64,000 nucleotides of DNA from Haloarcula halobia (GTDB lineage Archaea > Halobacteriota > Halobacteria > Halobacteriales > Haloarculaceae), in contig NZ_CP119787.1 in NCBI RefSeq assembly GCF_029338255.1, positions 1,550,001-1,614,000 on the forward strand, in the 5' to 3' direction. Below, piece by piece: positions 17,790 to 26,361 of this stretch. A model generated the notes under the pieces. The model was not told the origin of the DNA, made no database searches, and saw only the letters and a program-made list of their open reading frames with translations. Each line of letters opens with the position of its first letter. The stretch's first letter is position 1. The position numbers and the translations under genes are program-made.

Positions 17790-18197
17790 TTACTCCACTT
17801 CGGGGACGATGGTCACCGGCACCGACACCGTATCGAGGACGGCGAAGGCGGCGGTCCCGCCGGTCAGCCGGTCTTTGAGTCCCTTGTGTCTGTGCCCCAT
17901 CACGATGTGGGTGATGTCGACGTCGGCGGCCAGTTCCAGCAGTTCCTGTGCGACACGGGTACCGTTGCGCCGACCCGACCGGCCGACGTACTCCAGTGCC
18001 ACCGTGGCGACGACGGGCGCGTCCCCGAGGCGCTGTCTGAGTTCTTCGCGGAGCTGTCTCGCGCCGGCGTCTGCGAGTTCCTCCTCGAGCAGGTGGACGA
18101 CGTACAGTTCCTCGTCTAAGCCCTCGGCGAGCGTTATCGCGGTGTCGAGGACGTCGTCCGACACGGCGTCTGGTGCGATGGCCACCAGGATTGTCAT
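17790..18197 (-). CDS. Universal stress protein (UspA family)
   Basis: 135 residues, a normal single-domain length. MTILVAIAPDAVSDDVLDTA begins the Usp fold, VVHLLEEE is strand two, and IVMGHRHKGLKDRLTGGTA replaces the usual ATP-binding G-x2-G-x9-G(S/T) loop with a close variant. A TATA-like GTATTTG lies about 28 bases before the ATG. Probably a nucleotide-binding stress regulator; no specific signal can be named. Confidence 0.88.
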   Translation of the reverse strand: MTILVAIAPDAVSDDVLDTAITLAEGLDEELYVVHLLEEELADAGARQLREELRQRLGDAPVVATVALEYVGRSGRRNGTRVAQELLELAADVDITHIVMGHRHKGLKDRLTGGTAAFAVLDTVSVPVTIVPEVE

Positions 18198-18246
18198 ACG
18201 CTAGCCACGTGCGCCAGCAGCAAATACGTTTCATCGCACCGCCCGC

Positions 18247-19704
18247 TCAGGTCGTGGCTTTCAGGTTGTGGACCGGGTCGAGACGCTCTATTACCTCGGC
18301 GGTCGGTTCCAGGGCCCGGCGGATGACCTCCGCGTCCTTGTAGGCCATCGGTGCCTCGTCGCGGACCGCCTCGACGACCGACTCCGAGTAGACCCCGTCC
18401 ATCGCCTCGGCGAAGGCGTCCATGTCGACAACGTCGTGAGCGCGCCCCCTGCTCATCACCCGGCCGGCCCCGTGGGGAGCGGTCTGGTGGTACGCGTCGT
18501 TGCCCTTTCCGCGGGCGATGACCGACCCATCGGCCATGTTGAACGGGACGACGAGGCGCTGGCCCTCGCGTGCCGGCGTCGCACCCTTGCGAACCGTGAG
18601 GTCCCGGAAGTCGATGTAGTTGTGGATACTCTGGAACCGGTCGACCGGGTCGACGCCAAGCGCCTCGCAGATGGCGTCGCTCATCAGATCGCGGTTCCAG
18701 CGAGCGTACTGCTGGGCGAACAGCATGTCGACGTAGTACCCGTGTGCCGCCCGTCCCTCGAGCCAGTCGAGGTCGGTGTTCCGGTCGTCGCCCGCGCCGA
18801 CGTGGGGGCCCAGCGACCCGAGCGCGTCGAAGGCGTCTTCGATGTCGTTCCCCTCCAGTTCCCGTCGCAGTTTGCCCTTCCGGATGTGTGACTCGCCTTT
18901 GCCGCCGGTGACCCACTCGTAGAGGTCGGCGTCGCTGACCGTCTCCGGATCGAATTTCAGGTAGTCGGCGTACTCGTCGGGGATCGACTCGCGGATGGCC
19001 CCGACCGCCCTGCGGTCGGTCGCCTTCGACTGCCAGTACTCCGCGACGGACTTGCCCAGGTACCGGGACCCGCTGTGGACGACGAGCCAGTAGGCGCCCG
19101 AGTCGCGGGCGCGGGCGAACTCGACGAAGTGGTTGCCCCCGCCCAGGGTGCCGGCGCTCCGGATGACGTGGCCCATCCCCTGGCGCTGGTCGGCCAGCAC
19201 GCGCGCACAGAGCGACTCGAAGTACTCGCCGTCGTAACCGTCGAAGTCGAACTCGACGGGGTCGACGTGCTCCCCGAACCGCTCCGCGACGGCCGCGTTG
19301 AACTGCTCGAACACCCGGTTGGCCCGCTCGAAGGGGAACTCCTCGACCAGGTGCGGGGCGTCGTCGTAGTCGTGGACGGACCGCCCCATCGGAACTGCCT
19401 CGCGCACGCGGTGCTCGCGCTCCGGGTCGGTCAGGGGCAACTCGTCCCCGAGGTCGGTCGCGGCCATGCCACACCCCACGTCGACGCCCACCACGTTCGG
19501 GACGATGCGGTCGCCCAGCGGCATCGTGAACCCGATGGGTGCGCCCGCCCCCCAGTGGGTGTCGGGCATGATTCGGACCGGTTCGGTGAACGCCGGGTGG
19601 TCGATGAGCGCCTGTATCTGGGCGCGACACTCCGTCTCCAGTAGTGACTCGTCGTCCACCATCACGCGCGCCGTGGTGTGCTCGCCGACCAGTTCGATGG
19701 GCAT
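18247..19704 (-). CDS. rtcB: RtcB RNA ligase family protein
   Basis: 485 residues from the ATG at 19704 (in-frame ATG 13 codons earlier at 19743). RtcB joins RNA 2',3'-cyclic phosphate and 5'-OH ends, the step that seals archaeal tRNA exons. GVDVGCGM holds the metal-ligand Asp and Cys, GGGNHFVEF the Asn/His pair, HSGSRYLGK a further His, and HNYIDFRDL plus GAGRVMSRGRAHD the GMP-binding His region. The canonical HSGSRGLG reads HSGSRYLG here, as in the haloarchaeal branch. Monocistronic on the minus strand. Confidence 0.92.
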   Translation of the reverse strand: MPIELVGEHTTARVMVDDESLLETECRAQIQALIDHPAFTEPVRIMPDTHWGAGAPIGFTMPLGDRIVPNVVGVDVGCGMAATDLGDELPLTDPEREHRVREAVPMGRSVHDYDDAPHLVEEFPFERANRVFEQFNAAVAERFGEHVDPVEFDFDGYDGEYFESLCARVLADQRQGMGHVIRSAGTLGGGNHFVEFARARDSGAYWLVVHSGSRYLGKSVAEYWQSKATDRRAVGAIRESIPDEYADYLKFDPETVSDADLYEWVTGGKGESHIRKGKLRRELEGNDIEDAFDALGSLGPHVGAGDDRNTDLDWLEGRAAHGYYVDMLFAQQYARWNRDLMSDAICEALGVDPVDRFQSIHNYIDFRDLTVRKGATPAREGQRLVVPFNMADGSVIARGKGNDAYHQTAPHGAGRVMSRGRAHDVVDMDAFAEAMDGVYSESVVEAVRDEAPMAYKDAEVIRRALEPTAEVIERLDPVHNLKATT

Positions 19705-19875
19705 CTCTGTCGAGGGTAGTCGAGACGGTGTGTTGAACTTCACGGTGGCGACTGCCCCTCGGCCCGGGCGGGCACGGAAAGATGCACGGCCGAACGCGGC
19801 CAGAATTCTAAATGTCCGATAATTCGGGTTCTCGACCCCTCAGAATCGTTTTCAGTTGCTGGGAACACGTGGCTG

Positions 19876-19881
19876 TTTATA
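19876..19881 (+). promoter_or_regulatory. TATA box of the DoxX operon
   Basis: TTTATA about 40 bases before the ATG at 19922, leaving a short leader that contains a GAGGTA ribosome-binding site (19910-19915). Unlike most genes here, this transcript is not leaderless. Confidence 0.6.
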
Positions 19882-19921
19882 TGGAGTTGCTCCACACACA
19901 TCCACATGTGAGGTAACGACG

Positions 19922-20446
19922 ATGTCCTACCAAGCAACCAACCCACTGGCCGACGAGTTCACGCTCGACCTGGACGGCCCACTGACGGCGTACTGGCTGG
20001 CCTTCCTGCGCATCGTCACCGGATGGTGGTTCTTCCACGCCGGTGTGACCAAACTGATCGAGGACGGCCTGGCCTTCACCTACGGACCGGCCTACATGCA
20101 GCAGATGACCGGTACCGCGCTGGGCCCCATCCCGGTCTGGATGGGGAACAACCTCGCGTGGCTCATCAAGCCCGGCGTCCCGCTGTTCGAGACGCTCATC
20201 GGCCTGGCGCTGATGGCCGGCGTCCTGGTCCGGCTCGCCTCCCTCGGGGGCATGATATTCATGACCCTGTTCTGGATCGGCAACGCCGGCTTCGGCCACG
20301 GCCTCGTCAACGGCGACCTCATGGGCCTGCTGCTGTTCGCCACGATGCTCATCCTGGGCACGGGGCGATACTACGGGCTCGACGCCATCATCGAGAAGCT
20401 CGAGTTCGTCAAGCAGCATCCACGCCTGAAATACATCCTCGGCTGA
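19922..20446 (+). CDS. DoxX family membrane protein (DoxD-like)
   Basis: 174 residues with four membrane segments. RIVTGWWFFHAGVTKLIEDG is the family's first helix with its conserved Lys, and PLFETLIGLALMAGVLVRLA and TLFWIGNAGFGHGLVNGDLM follow. DoxD in Acidianus is part of thiosulfate:quinone oxidoreductase; the haloarchaeal role is unproven. It forms an operon with a 96-residue membrane protein 14 bases downstream and has a close paralogue at 62287-62859. Confidence 0.87.
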   Translation: MSYQATNPLADEFTLDLDGPLTAYWLAFLRIVTGWWFFHAGVTKLIEDGLAFTYGPAYMQQMTGTALGPIPVWMGNNLAWLIKPGVPLFETLIGLALMAGVLVRLASLGGMIFMTLFWIGNAGFGHGLVNGDLMGLLLFATMLILGTGRYYGLDAIIEKLEFVKQHPRLKYILG

Positions 20447-20454
20447 GGAGGTGA
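20445..20454 (+). promoter_or_regulatory. Strong Shine-Dalgarno sequence
   Basis: GAGGAGGTGA overlaps the stop codon of the DoxX gene and lies 6 bases before the ATG at 20461. It nearly fully matches the 16S anti-SD, unusual in this mostly leaderless genome, and marks translation from within an operon. Confidence 0.8.
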
Positions 20455-20460
20455 CACAAA

Positions 20461-20751
20461 ATGACTAACGACATCATCGACAAAGCGGCAATGGCACTGA
20501 GCGGCGGACTGATGCTGCTGGGCATCGTCGGGCTCGGCATCGTCGAGATCCTCGCCGGCAAGCCCTACGGGGCGGCACCGATGACGAACGACGCCGGAGA
20601 GGTCATCGCGACTCCGATGGTCGACCCGGCGCTCCGGACCGGCCTGGTCCTGCTCGGGCTGGCCATCCTGGCACTGTACGGAGCCTACCGGTTCACGGCC
20701 CAGATAGAAGAGGAAGCGGCTGCGGCTGGCCACGAAGTGACGGCCGACTGA
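20461..20751 (+). CDS. Small two-helix membrane protein, DoxX partner
   Basis: 96 residues. Two membrane helices (ALSGGLMLLGIVGLGIVEIL and GLVLLGLAILALYGAYRF) flank an outer loop carrying Met and Pro residues; an acidic tail follows. No family recognised, but its coupling to the DoxX gene (14-base gap, strong SD) suggests a small subunit of the same membrane complex, as DoxA accompanies DoxD in some archaea. This is inference from position only. Confidence 0.75.
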   Translation: MTNDIIDKAAMALSGGLMLLGIVGLGIVEILAGKPYGAAPMTNDAGEVIATPMVDPALRTGLVLLGLAILALYGAYRFTAQIEEEAAAAGHEVTAD

Positions 20752-20877
20752 CCGAGTGCATCGGACACACTCGTTCCCGCGGATTTTCGGACGGTCCTGA
20801 CCTGGTAGCGACAGCGTCGTCTCGTCGCCGACCGAAGTGACCGTGGATTTATCGGTCGGTCGACCCTCGGTCGGACC

Positions 20878-21339
20878 ATGCTCGACGTGGGCGACCCCGC
20901 ACCGGACTTCGACCTCGACGGCACCGCCGGCGCGGGCTCTGGGTCCTACCGCCTCTCGGCCGCCGCCGACCGGGTCCCGGTGCTGGTGGCCTTCTACACC
21001 GAGGACTTCGCGCCGGCCTGTGCGGGCTACCTCGAGGCGCTCCGGGACGCCGACTGGGGCGCGCTGACCGACGGCATCGGTGTCTTCGGCGTCGCCCCCG
21101 GAACGATGGCATCCCACCGCGAGTTCGCGACCGAACTCGACCTGCCTTTCCCCTTGCTCGTCGACGACCCCGGCGTCGACGCCCAGTTCGGCGTCCAGCG
21201 ACCCGACGGGACGACCCGCCGCTCGGCGTTCCTCGTCGACCGGCGGGTTCGAGTCGCGTTCCGCTGGGCCGACGAGCGCGAGGCACCCGACACCGCGCCC
21301 GACGTCGACCCCATCCTGGACGCGGTCGGTCGCCTCTAA
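20878..21339 (+). CDS. Peroxiredoxin-like protein with altered active-site motif
   Basis: 153 residues with an AhpC/TSA thioredoxin fold (MLDVGDPAPDFDLDGTAG; PFPLLVDDPG; SAFLVDRRVRV). Peroxiredoxins reduce peroxides through a Cys in P-x3-T-x2-C. Here the segment reads FYTEDFAPAC: Cys48 is kept, but the Pro is Thr41 and the Thr is Ala45. No clear resolving Cys is visible. Either an unusual peroxiredoxin or a derived protein without peroxidase activity. It is followed 44 bases later by endonuclease III. Confidence 0.82.
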   Translation: MLDVGDPAPDFDLDGTAGAGSGSYRLSAAADRVPVLVAFYTEDFAPACAGYLEALRDADWGALTDGIGVFGVAPGTMASHREFATELDLPFPLLVDDPGVDAQFGVQRPDGTTRRSAFLVDRRVRVAFRWADEREAPDTAPDVDPILDAVGRL

Positions 21340-21383
21340 GGCGAGAACGACACGCCAAAGTCCGGGCGGACCAGGGAACGGGT

Positions 21384-22070
21384 ATGGGCACGCCCCTGGA
21401 TTCACGTACGGCACAGGCCGCCGAAGTCGTCGACAGACTCCACGATGAGTACCCCGACTCCACCATCTCGCTCGACTACTCGACCCGCCTGGAGCTGCTG
21501 GTCGCCGTCGTCCTCTCGGCGCAGTGTACCGACGAGCGGGTCAACGAGGTCACCGGGGACCTGTTCGAGAAGTACCAGACGGCGGCGGACTACGCCGAAG
21601 CCAGCGAGGAGCAGCTCGCCGAGGACATCTACGGCATCACCTTCCACAACAACAAGGGCGGTTACCTGAAGGGCATCGGCGAGCAGCTCGTCGAGAACCA
21701 CGACGGCGAGGTGCCCGACACCATGGCGGCGCTGACCGAGCTGCCGGGGGTGGGGCGCAAGACGGCCAACGTCGTCCTCCAGCACGGCCACGACGTCGTC
21801 GAGGGCATCGTCGTCGATACCCACGTCCAGCGCCTCTCGCGGCGCCTCGGACTGACCGAGGCGGAACGGCCCGAGACCATCGAGCAGGACCTCCTCGATG
21901 TCGTCCCGGCGGACGAGTGGCAGCAGTTCACCCACCTGCTCATCGACCACGGGCGAGCGGTCTGTGGGGCGCGGTCGGCCGACTGCGAGGCCTGCGTGCT
22001 CGCCGACATCTGTCCGTCGGAGCAGGGCGACAGCGACGTCGACCTCGCCAGCGGCGAGGCCTGGGCCTGA
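21384..22070 (+). CDS. nth: Endonuclease III
   Basis: 228 residues. A bifunctional DNA glycosylase/AP lyase for oxidised pyrimidines in base-excision repair. The helix-hairpin-helix ELPGVGRKTANVVL is followed by VDTHVQRLSRRLGL with the catalytic Asp, the Lys lying in GRKTA of the HhH. The C-terminal iron-sulfur cluster motif C-x6-C-x2-C-x5-C is complete in CGARSADCEACVLADIC. The acidic tail after it is typical of halophiles. Confidence 0.95.
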   Translation: MGTPLDSRTAQAAEVVDRLHDEYPDSTISLDYSTRLELLVAVVLSAQCTDERVNEVTGDLFEKYQTAADYAEASEEQLAEDIYGITFHNNKGGYLKGIGEQLVENHDGEVPDTMAALTELPGVGRKTANVVLQHGHDVVEGIVVDTHVQRLSRRLGLTEAERPETIEQDLLDVVPADEWQQFTHLLIDHGRAVCGARSADCEACVLADICPSEQGDSDVDLASGEAWA

Positions 22071-22091
22071 TTCTGGACGCCCCACCGGCAC

Positions 22092-22574
22092 TCAGACGAC
22101 GTACCGGAGGACGTACCGCGCCGCGCCGACGACGTACGCCAGCATCCAGAAGATGACGTAGCCGAACACGCCGATGCGCAGTCGCGAGCGCCAGTGACTC
22201 ATCTGCTCACCGCCGATCTCCTCGAGGAGCAGGTCCTGGTCGTAGTCGTTGTAGAGGTCGTGTTCCCGCTTGGCCCGGAAGATGCGGACGATGCCCGTGC
22301 CGCCGAACAGCAGGAGAGCGTAGGCCTGCAGGCCCAGATAGGCGTGGACCGCCGAGAGGCCACCGAGCTGGTCCGGGAGCCGTGGCACCATCCAGCCCAG
22401 CATGGGCACCGTCGTCAGCGTCAGGCCCGTCGTGACGAACTTCAGGTGGTGGACCAGCACGTCCCACGTGACCGGGTCGGACTCGATGATGTAGTACGCG
22501 CCGTAGACGAAACAGGGGAAGCTGAGCGTCACCGACGCCAGCACCACTGTCGCGATGGCGCTCTCGGACACCAT
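22092..22574 (-). CDS. Four-helix membrane protein linked to the bc complex (DUF7321-like)
   Basis: 160 residues with four membrane segments; His residues (VLVHHLKFV near residue 42 and AVHAYLGLQAYALLLFGG near 76) could bind haem, but this is speculative. It is divergent from the respiratory cluster and, in my memory, similar proteins (catalogued DUF7321) accompany haloarchaeal halocyanin/bc operons. Function unknown. Confidence 0.78.
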   Translation of the reverse strand: MVSESAIATVVLASVTLSFPCFVYGAYYIIESDPVTWDVLVHHLKFVTTGLTLTTVPMLGWMVPRLPDQLGGLSAVHAYLGLQAYALLLFGGTGIVRIFRAKREHDLYNDYDQDLLLEEIGGEQMSHWRSRLRIGVFGYVIFWMLAYVVGAARYVLRYVV

Positions 22575-22602
22575 AACCCCGGCTTAGGACCCGACGGCAA
22601 AA

Positions 22603-22629
22603 GGGGCGCGGTTCCGAGATTCGCGCCCC
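22603..22629. repeat. Inverted repeat in a divergent promoter region
   Basis: GGGGCGCG and CGCGCCCC, perfect 8-bp arms around an 11-base loop, between the divergent 22574 and 22727 genes. A second, smaller hairpin (GGGGC-TTT-GCCCC, 22700-22712) lies just before the RBS of the 22727 gene. They could be an operator or RNA structure. Confidence 0.6.
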
Positions 22630-22726
22630 GGGCCGGCCGGCGCCCGCCGCCGATGGCACGCGGCGTCGTGGCGAGGAGCGCCCACAATCGTCACCCTAAG
22701 GGGCTTTGCCCCCCTAGAGGAGCGTG

Positions 22727-23533
22727 ATGAGTGATTCCTCGGACAAGCGGTCTCGCCCGGACCGGCCGACCGATACGCCCGACACCGACTCCGAGGACGT
22801 CGAGGCGCTCCGGAAACAGGTCGAGGAGAAGTACGACTTCGACAACTTCGGACCGGCGGACATGGCCGATATGACCGCCGAGGAGTGGGACGTCGCTTTC
22901 GACCCCGACACCTGGATCACCGGGGACGAACTGCTCGACCGCGTCGATCGCGACCTCCGGAACCGGGTCGCCCAGCGGGACGTCTTCGCCCGCATCGAGC
23001 GCCACGAGGACCCGCCGCGGGTGCTCGCCTACTCGGACGAGGGCTACGCGCTGGTGTACCCCGACGGCAGCGTCGAAGGCGAGGGCACGGTCATGCGGGA
23101 CGTGAAACCGACGGTGGCGCTCGCGTCGATGGACTCCTACGACGTTCCCGAGACGGTCCCGGACAACCCCCTGCCCGAACCCGAGGCCGTCCCCGAGGGC
23201 GGCGGCGAACTGGGCAACCGGATGCTCCAGGTCATCGCCGGCGCGCAGCTGCTGGCCGGTCTCGGCCTCCTGCTCGGTGGCGTGCTCGCGGTGGCGAACC
23301 TCATCGGCGGGCCCGGCGTCAACACCGTCTTCCTGTTCGTCGCCGGCCTGGCCTTCATCGCCATCGCGCTCGTCCTCTTTTTCACCGTGGCCAACGCCCG
23401 GCTCTCGGATACGTTCCGCGCCGAGGAGTACCGCGAGCGACTGCGCGCAATCGGCCTCGAGGACGGCGAACGTCCCGACTTCGTCCCCGAACTGGACCCC
23501 CAGGCGGCCGGGGAGCGAGAGGAGACGGAGTAG
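22727..23533 (+). CDS. Membrane protein of the bc cluster (DUF7319-like)
   Basis: 268 residues from the ATG at 22727 (a GTG one codon earlier is possible). Acidic N-terminal 60 residues, a soluble domain (residues about 60-145) with the pattern LAYSDEGYALVYPDGSVEGEG, then two membrane helices (QLLAGLGLLLGGVLAVANLI; VFLFVAGLAFIAIALVLFF) and an acidic tail. I recall it as the haloarchaeal family DUF7319, found with halocyanin and Rieske genes. It probably assembles or regulates the complex; no catalytic motif is seen. Confidence 0.78.
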   Translation: MSDSSDKRSRPDRPTDTPDTDSEDVEALRKQVEEKYDFDNFGPADMADMTAEEWDVAFDPDTWITGDELLDRVDRDLRNRVAQRDVFARIERHEDPPRVLAYSDEGYALVYPDGSVEGEGTVMRDVKPTVALASMDSYDVPETVPDNPLPEPEAVPEGGGELGNRMLQVIAGAQLLAGLGLLLGGVLAVANLIGGPGVNTVFLFVAGLAFIAIALVLFFTVANARLSDTFRAEEYRERLRAIGLEDGERPDFVPELDPQAAGEREETE

Positions 23534-23580
23534 CACACCGGAGGAGGCCAAGACGGTGCCTGCGGGCGGTATCCGGTGGG

Positions 23581-23586
23581 TTTATA
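23581..23586 (+). promoter_or_regulatory. TATA box of the halocyanin-bc operon
   Basis: TTTATA ending 28 bases before the ATG at 23615. Its position indicates a leaderless mRNA for the halocyanin-Rieske-cytochrome b operon. Confidence 0.68.
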
Positions 23587-23614
23587 CAAACTCAGTCCTG
23601 ACTTTCCGTTGTAT

Positions 23615-24268
23615 ATGAACAGGCGGGAGTTCGTCCGGACTGCCGGGGGTGCCGCCGGTGCGACGGCGGCCCTCAGTGCGACCGGCACAGCCGCGGCCCA
23701 GGAGGAGGGTGGCGGCGGCGAGACAGTCCCGGATTACGGCGGTTTCCTGGATCAAGTTGGGAACTTCGACGGCACGACCGTCGACGCGACCGGGCAGGAC
23801 GAAGTGACAGTCGCCGTCGGTGCGCAGGGCAACGGCGGCGCGTTCGCGTTCGACCCACCTGCGGTACACGTCGACAACGGTGCCACCGTCAAGTTCGAAT
23901 GGACCGGCGAGGGCGGCGGCCACAACGTCGTCTCGGACGGCGACGGCCCGCTCGACTCCGGCGACCCGGTGTCGAACGCCGGCGTCAACTACGAACACAC
24001 CTTCGAGGAAGACGGCATCTATCCGTACGTCTGTATCCCACACGAAGGACTGGGGATGAAAGCCGCCATCGTCGTCGGCGAGGACTACCCCACACAGACC
24101 GTCGGCGGTGGCGGCCCGGTAGAGGTCGACCCCCACAAGGCGGGGGTCCCCATCCAGCCCCACTTCGTCGGCTTCGGCGCGGGACTGGCCGTCGTCATCT
24201 CGCTGGTGTTCACCTTCTTCCTCCTGAAGTACGGTGAGTCGCCACACACGAGCGGGGGGAACAACTGA
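23615..24268 (+). CDS. Halocyanin (membrane-anchored blue copper protein)
   Basis: 217 residues. NRREFVRTAGGAAGA is a Tat signal. The cupredoxin domain carries the copper ligands: His in GGGHNVVSDG, then Cys, His and Met in YVCIPHEGLGM. A C-terminal helix (GFGAGLAVVISLVFTFFLLK) anchors it, which differs from lipid-anchored halocyanins. It likely takes the place of cytochrome c or c1 as electron acceptor from the Rieske/cytochrome b complex that follows. Its stop overlaps the next start by one base. Confidence 0.92.
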   Translation: MNRREFVRTAGGAAGATAALSATGTAAAQEEGGGGETVPDYGGFLDQVGNFDGTTVDATGQDEVTVAVGAQGNGGAFAFDPPAVHVDNGATVKFEWTGEGGGHNVVSDGDGPLDSGDPVSNAGVNYEHTFEEDGIYPYVCIPHEGLGMKAAIVVGEDYPTQTVGGGGPVEVDPHKAGVPIQPHFVGFGAGLAVVISLVFTFFLLKYGESPHTSGGNN

Positions 24269-24687
24269 TGTCCTCCGAAGGCTCCACCTACGGCGACATC
24301 CACCGGTACGAACCGCCCCGCGAGAGCACGGCCGCCGCCGTCGGCATCGTGTTGCTCACCGTCATCCAGATCGTCCTCGTCGGGCTCTTCACCTACGGGA
24401 TGCTCGCCGGCTGGGCGTCCGGCATCGGCACCTCGCTGACCCTCCGACTCATCGAGGCCAACATGTTTTTGGGCGGCGTCCTGACGGCCATCTTCATCGA
24501 CCTGGCCTTCATCATGATGCTGTATCGCAAGGAGTTCCTCCCCGACGTGATGATCGTCAAGAAGCGCCGTCGGAAGTGGGAGGACCTCTACATCGAACAG
24601 GACGACGTCGACGGGACCACCGTCCTCGACAACGAGGCGCTCGTCGAGAACATCAAACGTGCGGTCTACCCATACTACAAGAAATAA
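24268..24687 (+). CDS. Two-helix membrane subunit of the bc cluster (DUF7318-like)
   Basis: 139 residues with helices AAAVGIVLLTVIQIVLVGLF and MFLGGVLTAIFIDLAFIMML, then a basic stretch (VKKRRRKWEDL) and a polar tail. It starts on the last base of the halocyanin stop and ends within the Rieske start (TAATG), so it is translationally coupled on both sides. I recall it as DUF7318. Likely a structural subunit. Confidence 0.8.
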   Translation: MSSEGSTYGDIHRYEPPRESTAAAVGIVLLTVIQIVLVGLFTYGMLAGWASGIGTSLTLRLIEANMFLGGVLTAIFIDLAFIMMLYRKEFLPDVMIVKKRRRKWEDLYIEQDDVDGTTVLDNEALVENIKRAVYPYYKK

Positions 24688-25550
24688 TGCCACTGGACGA
24701 AGACAAATATCCATCCGAGACAGGTCGGCGCCGTTTCGTGAAAGGCGTCGTCGGGAGCGCAGCACTGTCGAGTGTCGGTGTCGGTGGCGCGGCCGCCGTC
24801 GACGCGACGACCGACGCGGCCGGTGAAGGCGGCGGGACGACCACGTTCGTCGGCGTCGAGAACACCGACGGACCCGCCCCGCGCGGGATGCCCATCATCC
24901 CCATCGAGATCAACGGCGGCGAACTGAGCGGGATCTGGCCGGAGTACGACCCCGCACAGGGCGTGGCCGTCCAGCAGGACTTCGGCGGGAGCGGCATCGA
25001 CTACTCGTCGGCCTGGTTCCAGTACTGCGGCGTCCAGAGCGACGGCGCGATCTACCCGCAGGCCGAGCGAAACAACAGTTTCAACAACAACACCGGGTCG
25101 TTCGCCTGGCAGAGCGAGTACGAGAGCGGCGTGACGCTCACGGTCGACATGTTCTCGGACTACAAGGAGTGGGGCAACGGCATCGGACGGTCCGGGGTCG
25201 GCAAACCGGCGAGCGTCAACTGGCGGTCGAACAGTGACGGTACCGGCGGCGTGCCGGTCCAGATCATCCGCTCCGTCGAGGTCGAGAAGATGGCAAACGG
25301 CGAGGGCAAGTACGGCGACCTGCCGGGACCGGTCCAGTCGTTCGTCTCGGCGGCGACCCAGGAGGGCTTCATCGCCTGGCTGAACAAGTGTACCCACTTC
25401 TGCTGTGTCCCGGGCTTCAAGACACAGGCGGGGAGCGCGAACTTCGGGGCCGCCGACGAGATCTACTGCCAGTGTCACCAGTCGGTGTACGACCCGTTCA
25501 GTCCCGTCCAGAAACAGTTCGTGTCGCTCCCGCGGCCACCACAGGAGTAA
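24687..25550 (+). CDS. Rieske iron-sulfur protein of a bc-type complex
   Basis: 287 residues. Tat-type start with GRRRFVKGVVGSAALSSVG as anchor. The 2Fe-2S ligands are in CTHFCC (about residues 235-240) and CQCH (about 261-264), each giving one Cys and one His, with extra Cys for the stabilising disulfide. It takes electrons from menaquinol and hands them to halocyanin. The domain between anchor and cluster is longer than in mitochondrial forms. Cytochrome b follows 3 bases after its stop. Confidence 0.93.
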   Translation: MPLDEDKYPSETGRRRFVKGVVGSAALSSVGVGGAAAVDATTDAAGEGGGTTTFVGVENTDGPAPRGMPIIPIEINGGELSGIWPEYDPAQGVAVQQDFGGSGIDYSSAWFQYCGVQSDGAIYPQAERNNSFNNNTGSFAWQSEYESGVTLTVDMFSDYKEWGNGIGRSGVGKPASVNWRSNSDGTGGVPVQIIRSVEVEKMANGEGKYGDLPGPVQSFVSAATQEGFIAWLNKCTHFCCVPGFKTQAGSANFGAADEIYCQCHQSVYDPFSPVQKQFVSLPRPPQE

Positions 25551-25553
25551 CCA

Positions 25554-26357
25554 ATGAGTCTCGAACGCAAAGACGACCACGACCACAAAGGCTGGATGGA
25601 ATCGCGTGAGCTGACACCGATAGAGACGGTGTACCTCACGGCGCTGATCTGGCTCGACAAGCGGCTGCGCATCGTTGACTACCTCGAGATCCTCGAGGAC
25701 CTCTACTACAAGGTCAACATGCAGATGCCAAAGAGCCACACCGAACAGTACAACCTCGACAACAAGTTCTGGTACTGGTACCCGCTGTACGCGCTGGGGT
25801 CGTTCTCGACGCTCGCGTACATCGTCGCTGCCATCTCCGGTGCCCTGCTGGGCTTTTACTACGCGCCGGCCGCGGCGGCCGCCGACGGCTCGCCGACGGT
25901 CGCGTACGACTCCGTGATGCTCATCATGGGCCAGTTGAACCTCGGGTTCTTCCTGCGCTCGGTCCACCGCTGGTCCGCGCAGGTGATGGTCGCGGCCGTG
26001 TTCCTGCACATGCTGCGGGTCTACTTCACGGGCGCGTACAAGGAACCGCGGGAACTCAACTGGATCATCGGCATCGTCCTCATCTCGCTGACCCTGGTCT
26101 TCGGGTACACGGGCTACCTGCTCCCCTGGAGCCAGCTGTCGTTCTGGGCCGGCCAGATCGGCGTCGAGATGTCGCTGTCGATCCCACTCATCGGCGAGTG
26201 GGTCGCCCAGCTGATGTTCGGTGGCTTCACGCTGAGCCAGTCGACGCTCGTGCGGATGTACATCCTGCACGTGTTCGTCCTGCCGTTCGTCACGACGGCG
26301 GTCATCGCCGTGCACATCGGCATCGTCTGGATGCAGGGCATCGCGGAACCACACTGA
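25554..26357 (+). CDS. Cytochrome b, N-terminal (b6-like) subunit
   Basis: 267 residues with four core helices. The bis-histidine haem ligands appear as two pairs, VHRWSAQVMVAAVFLHM and LHVFVLPFVTTAVIAVHIG, each with His 14 apart as in b6 proteins. GYLLPWSQLSFWA is the Qo-side PW motif region. A cytosolic N-terminal extension of about 70 residues precedes the helices. It forms the quinol-oxidising core with the next gene, a split cytochrome b as in b6f-type complexes. Confidence 0.94.
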   Translation: MSLERKDDHDHKGWMESRELTPIETVYLTALIWLDKRLRIVDYLEILEDLYYKVNMQMPKSHTEQYNLDNKFWYWYPLYALGSFSTLAYIVAAISGALLGFYYAPAAAAADGSPTVAYDSVMLIMGQLNLGFFLRSVHRWSAQVMVAAVFLHMLRVYFTGAYKEPRELNWIIGIVLISLTLVFGYTGYLLPWSQLSFWAGQIGVEMSLSIPLIGEWVAQLMFGGFTLSQSTLVRMYILHVFVLPFVTTAVIAVHIGIVWMQGIAEPH

Positions 26358-26361
26358 TACA

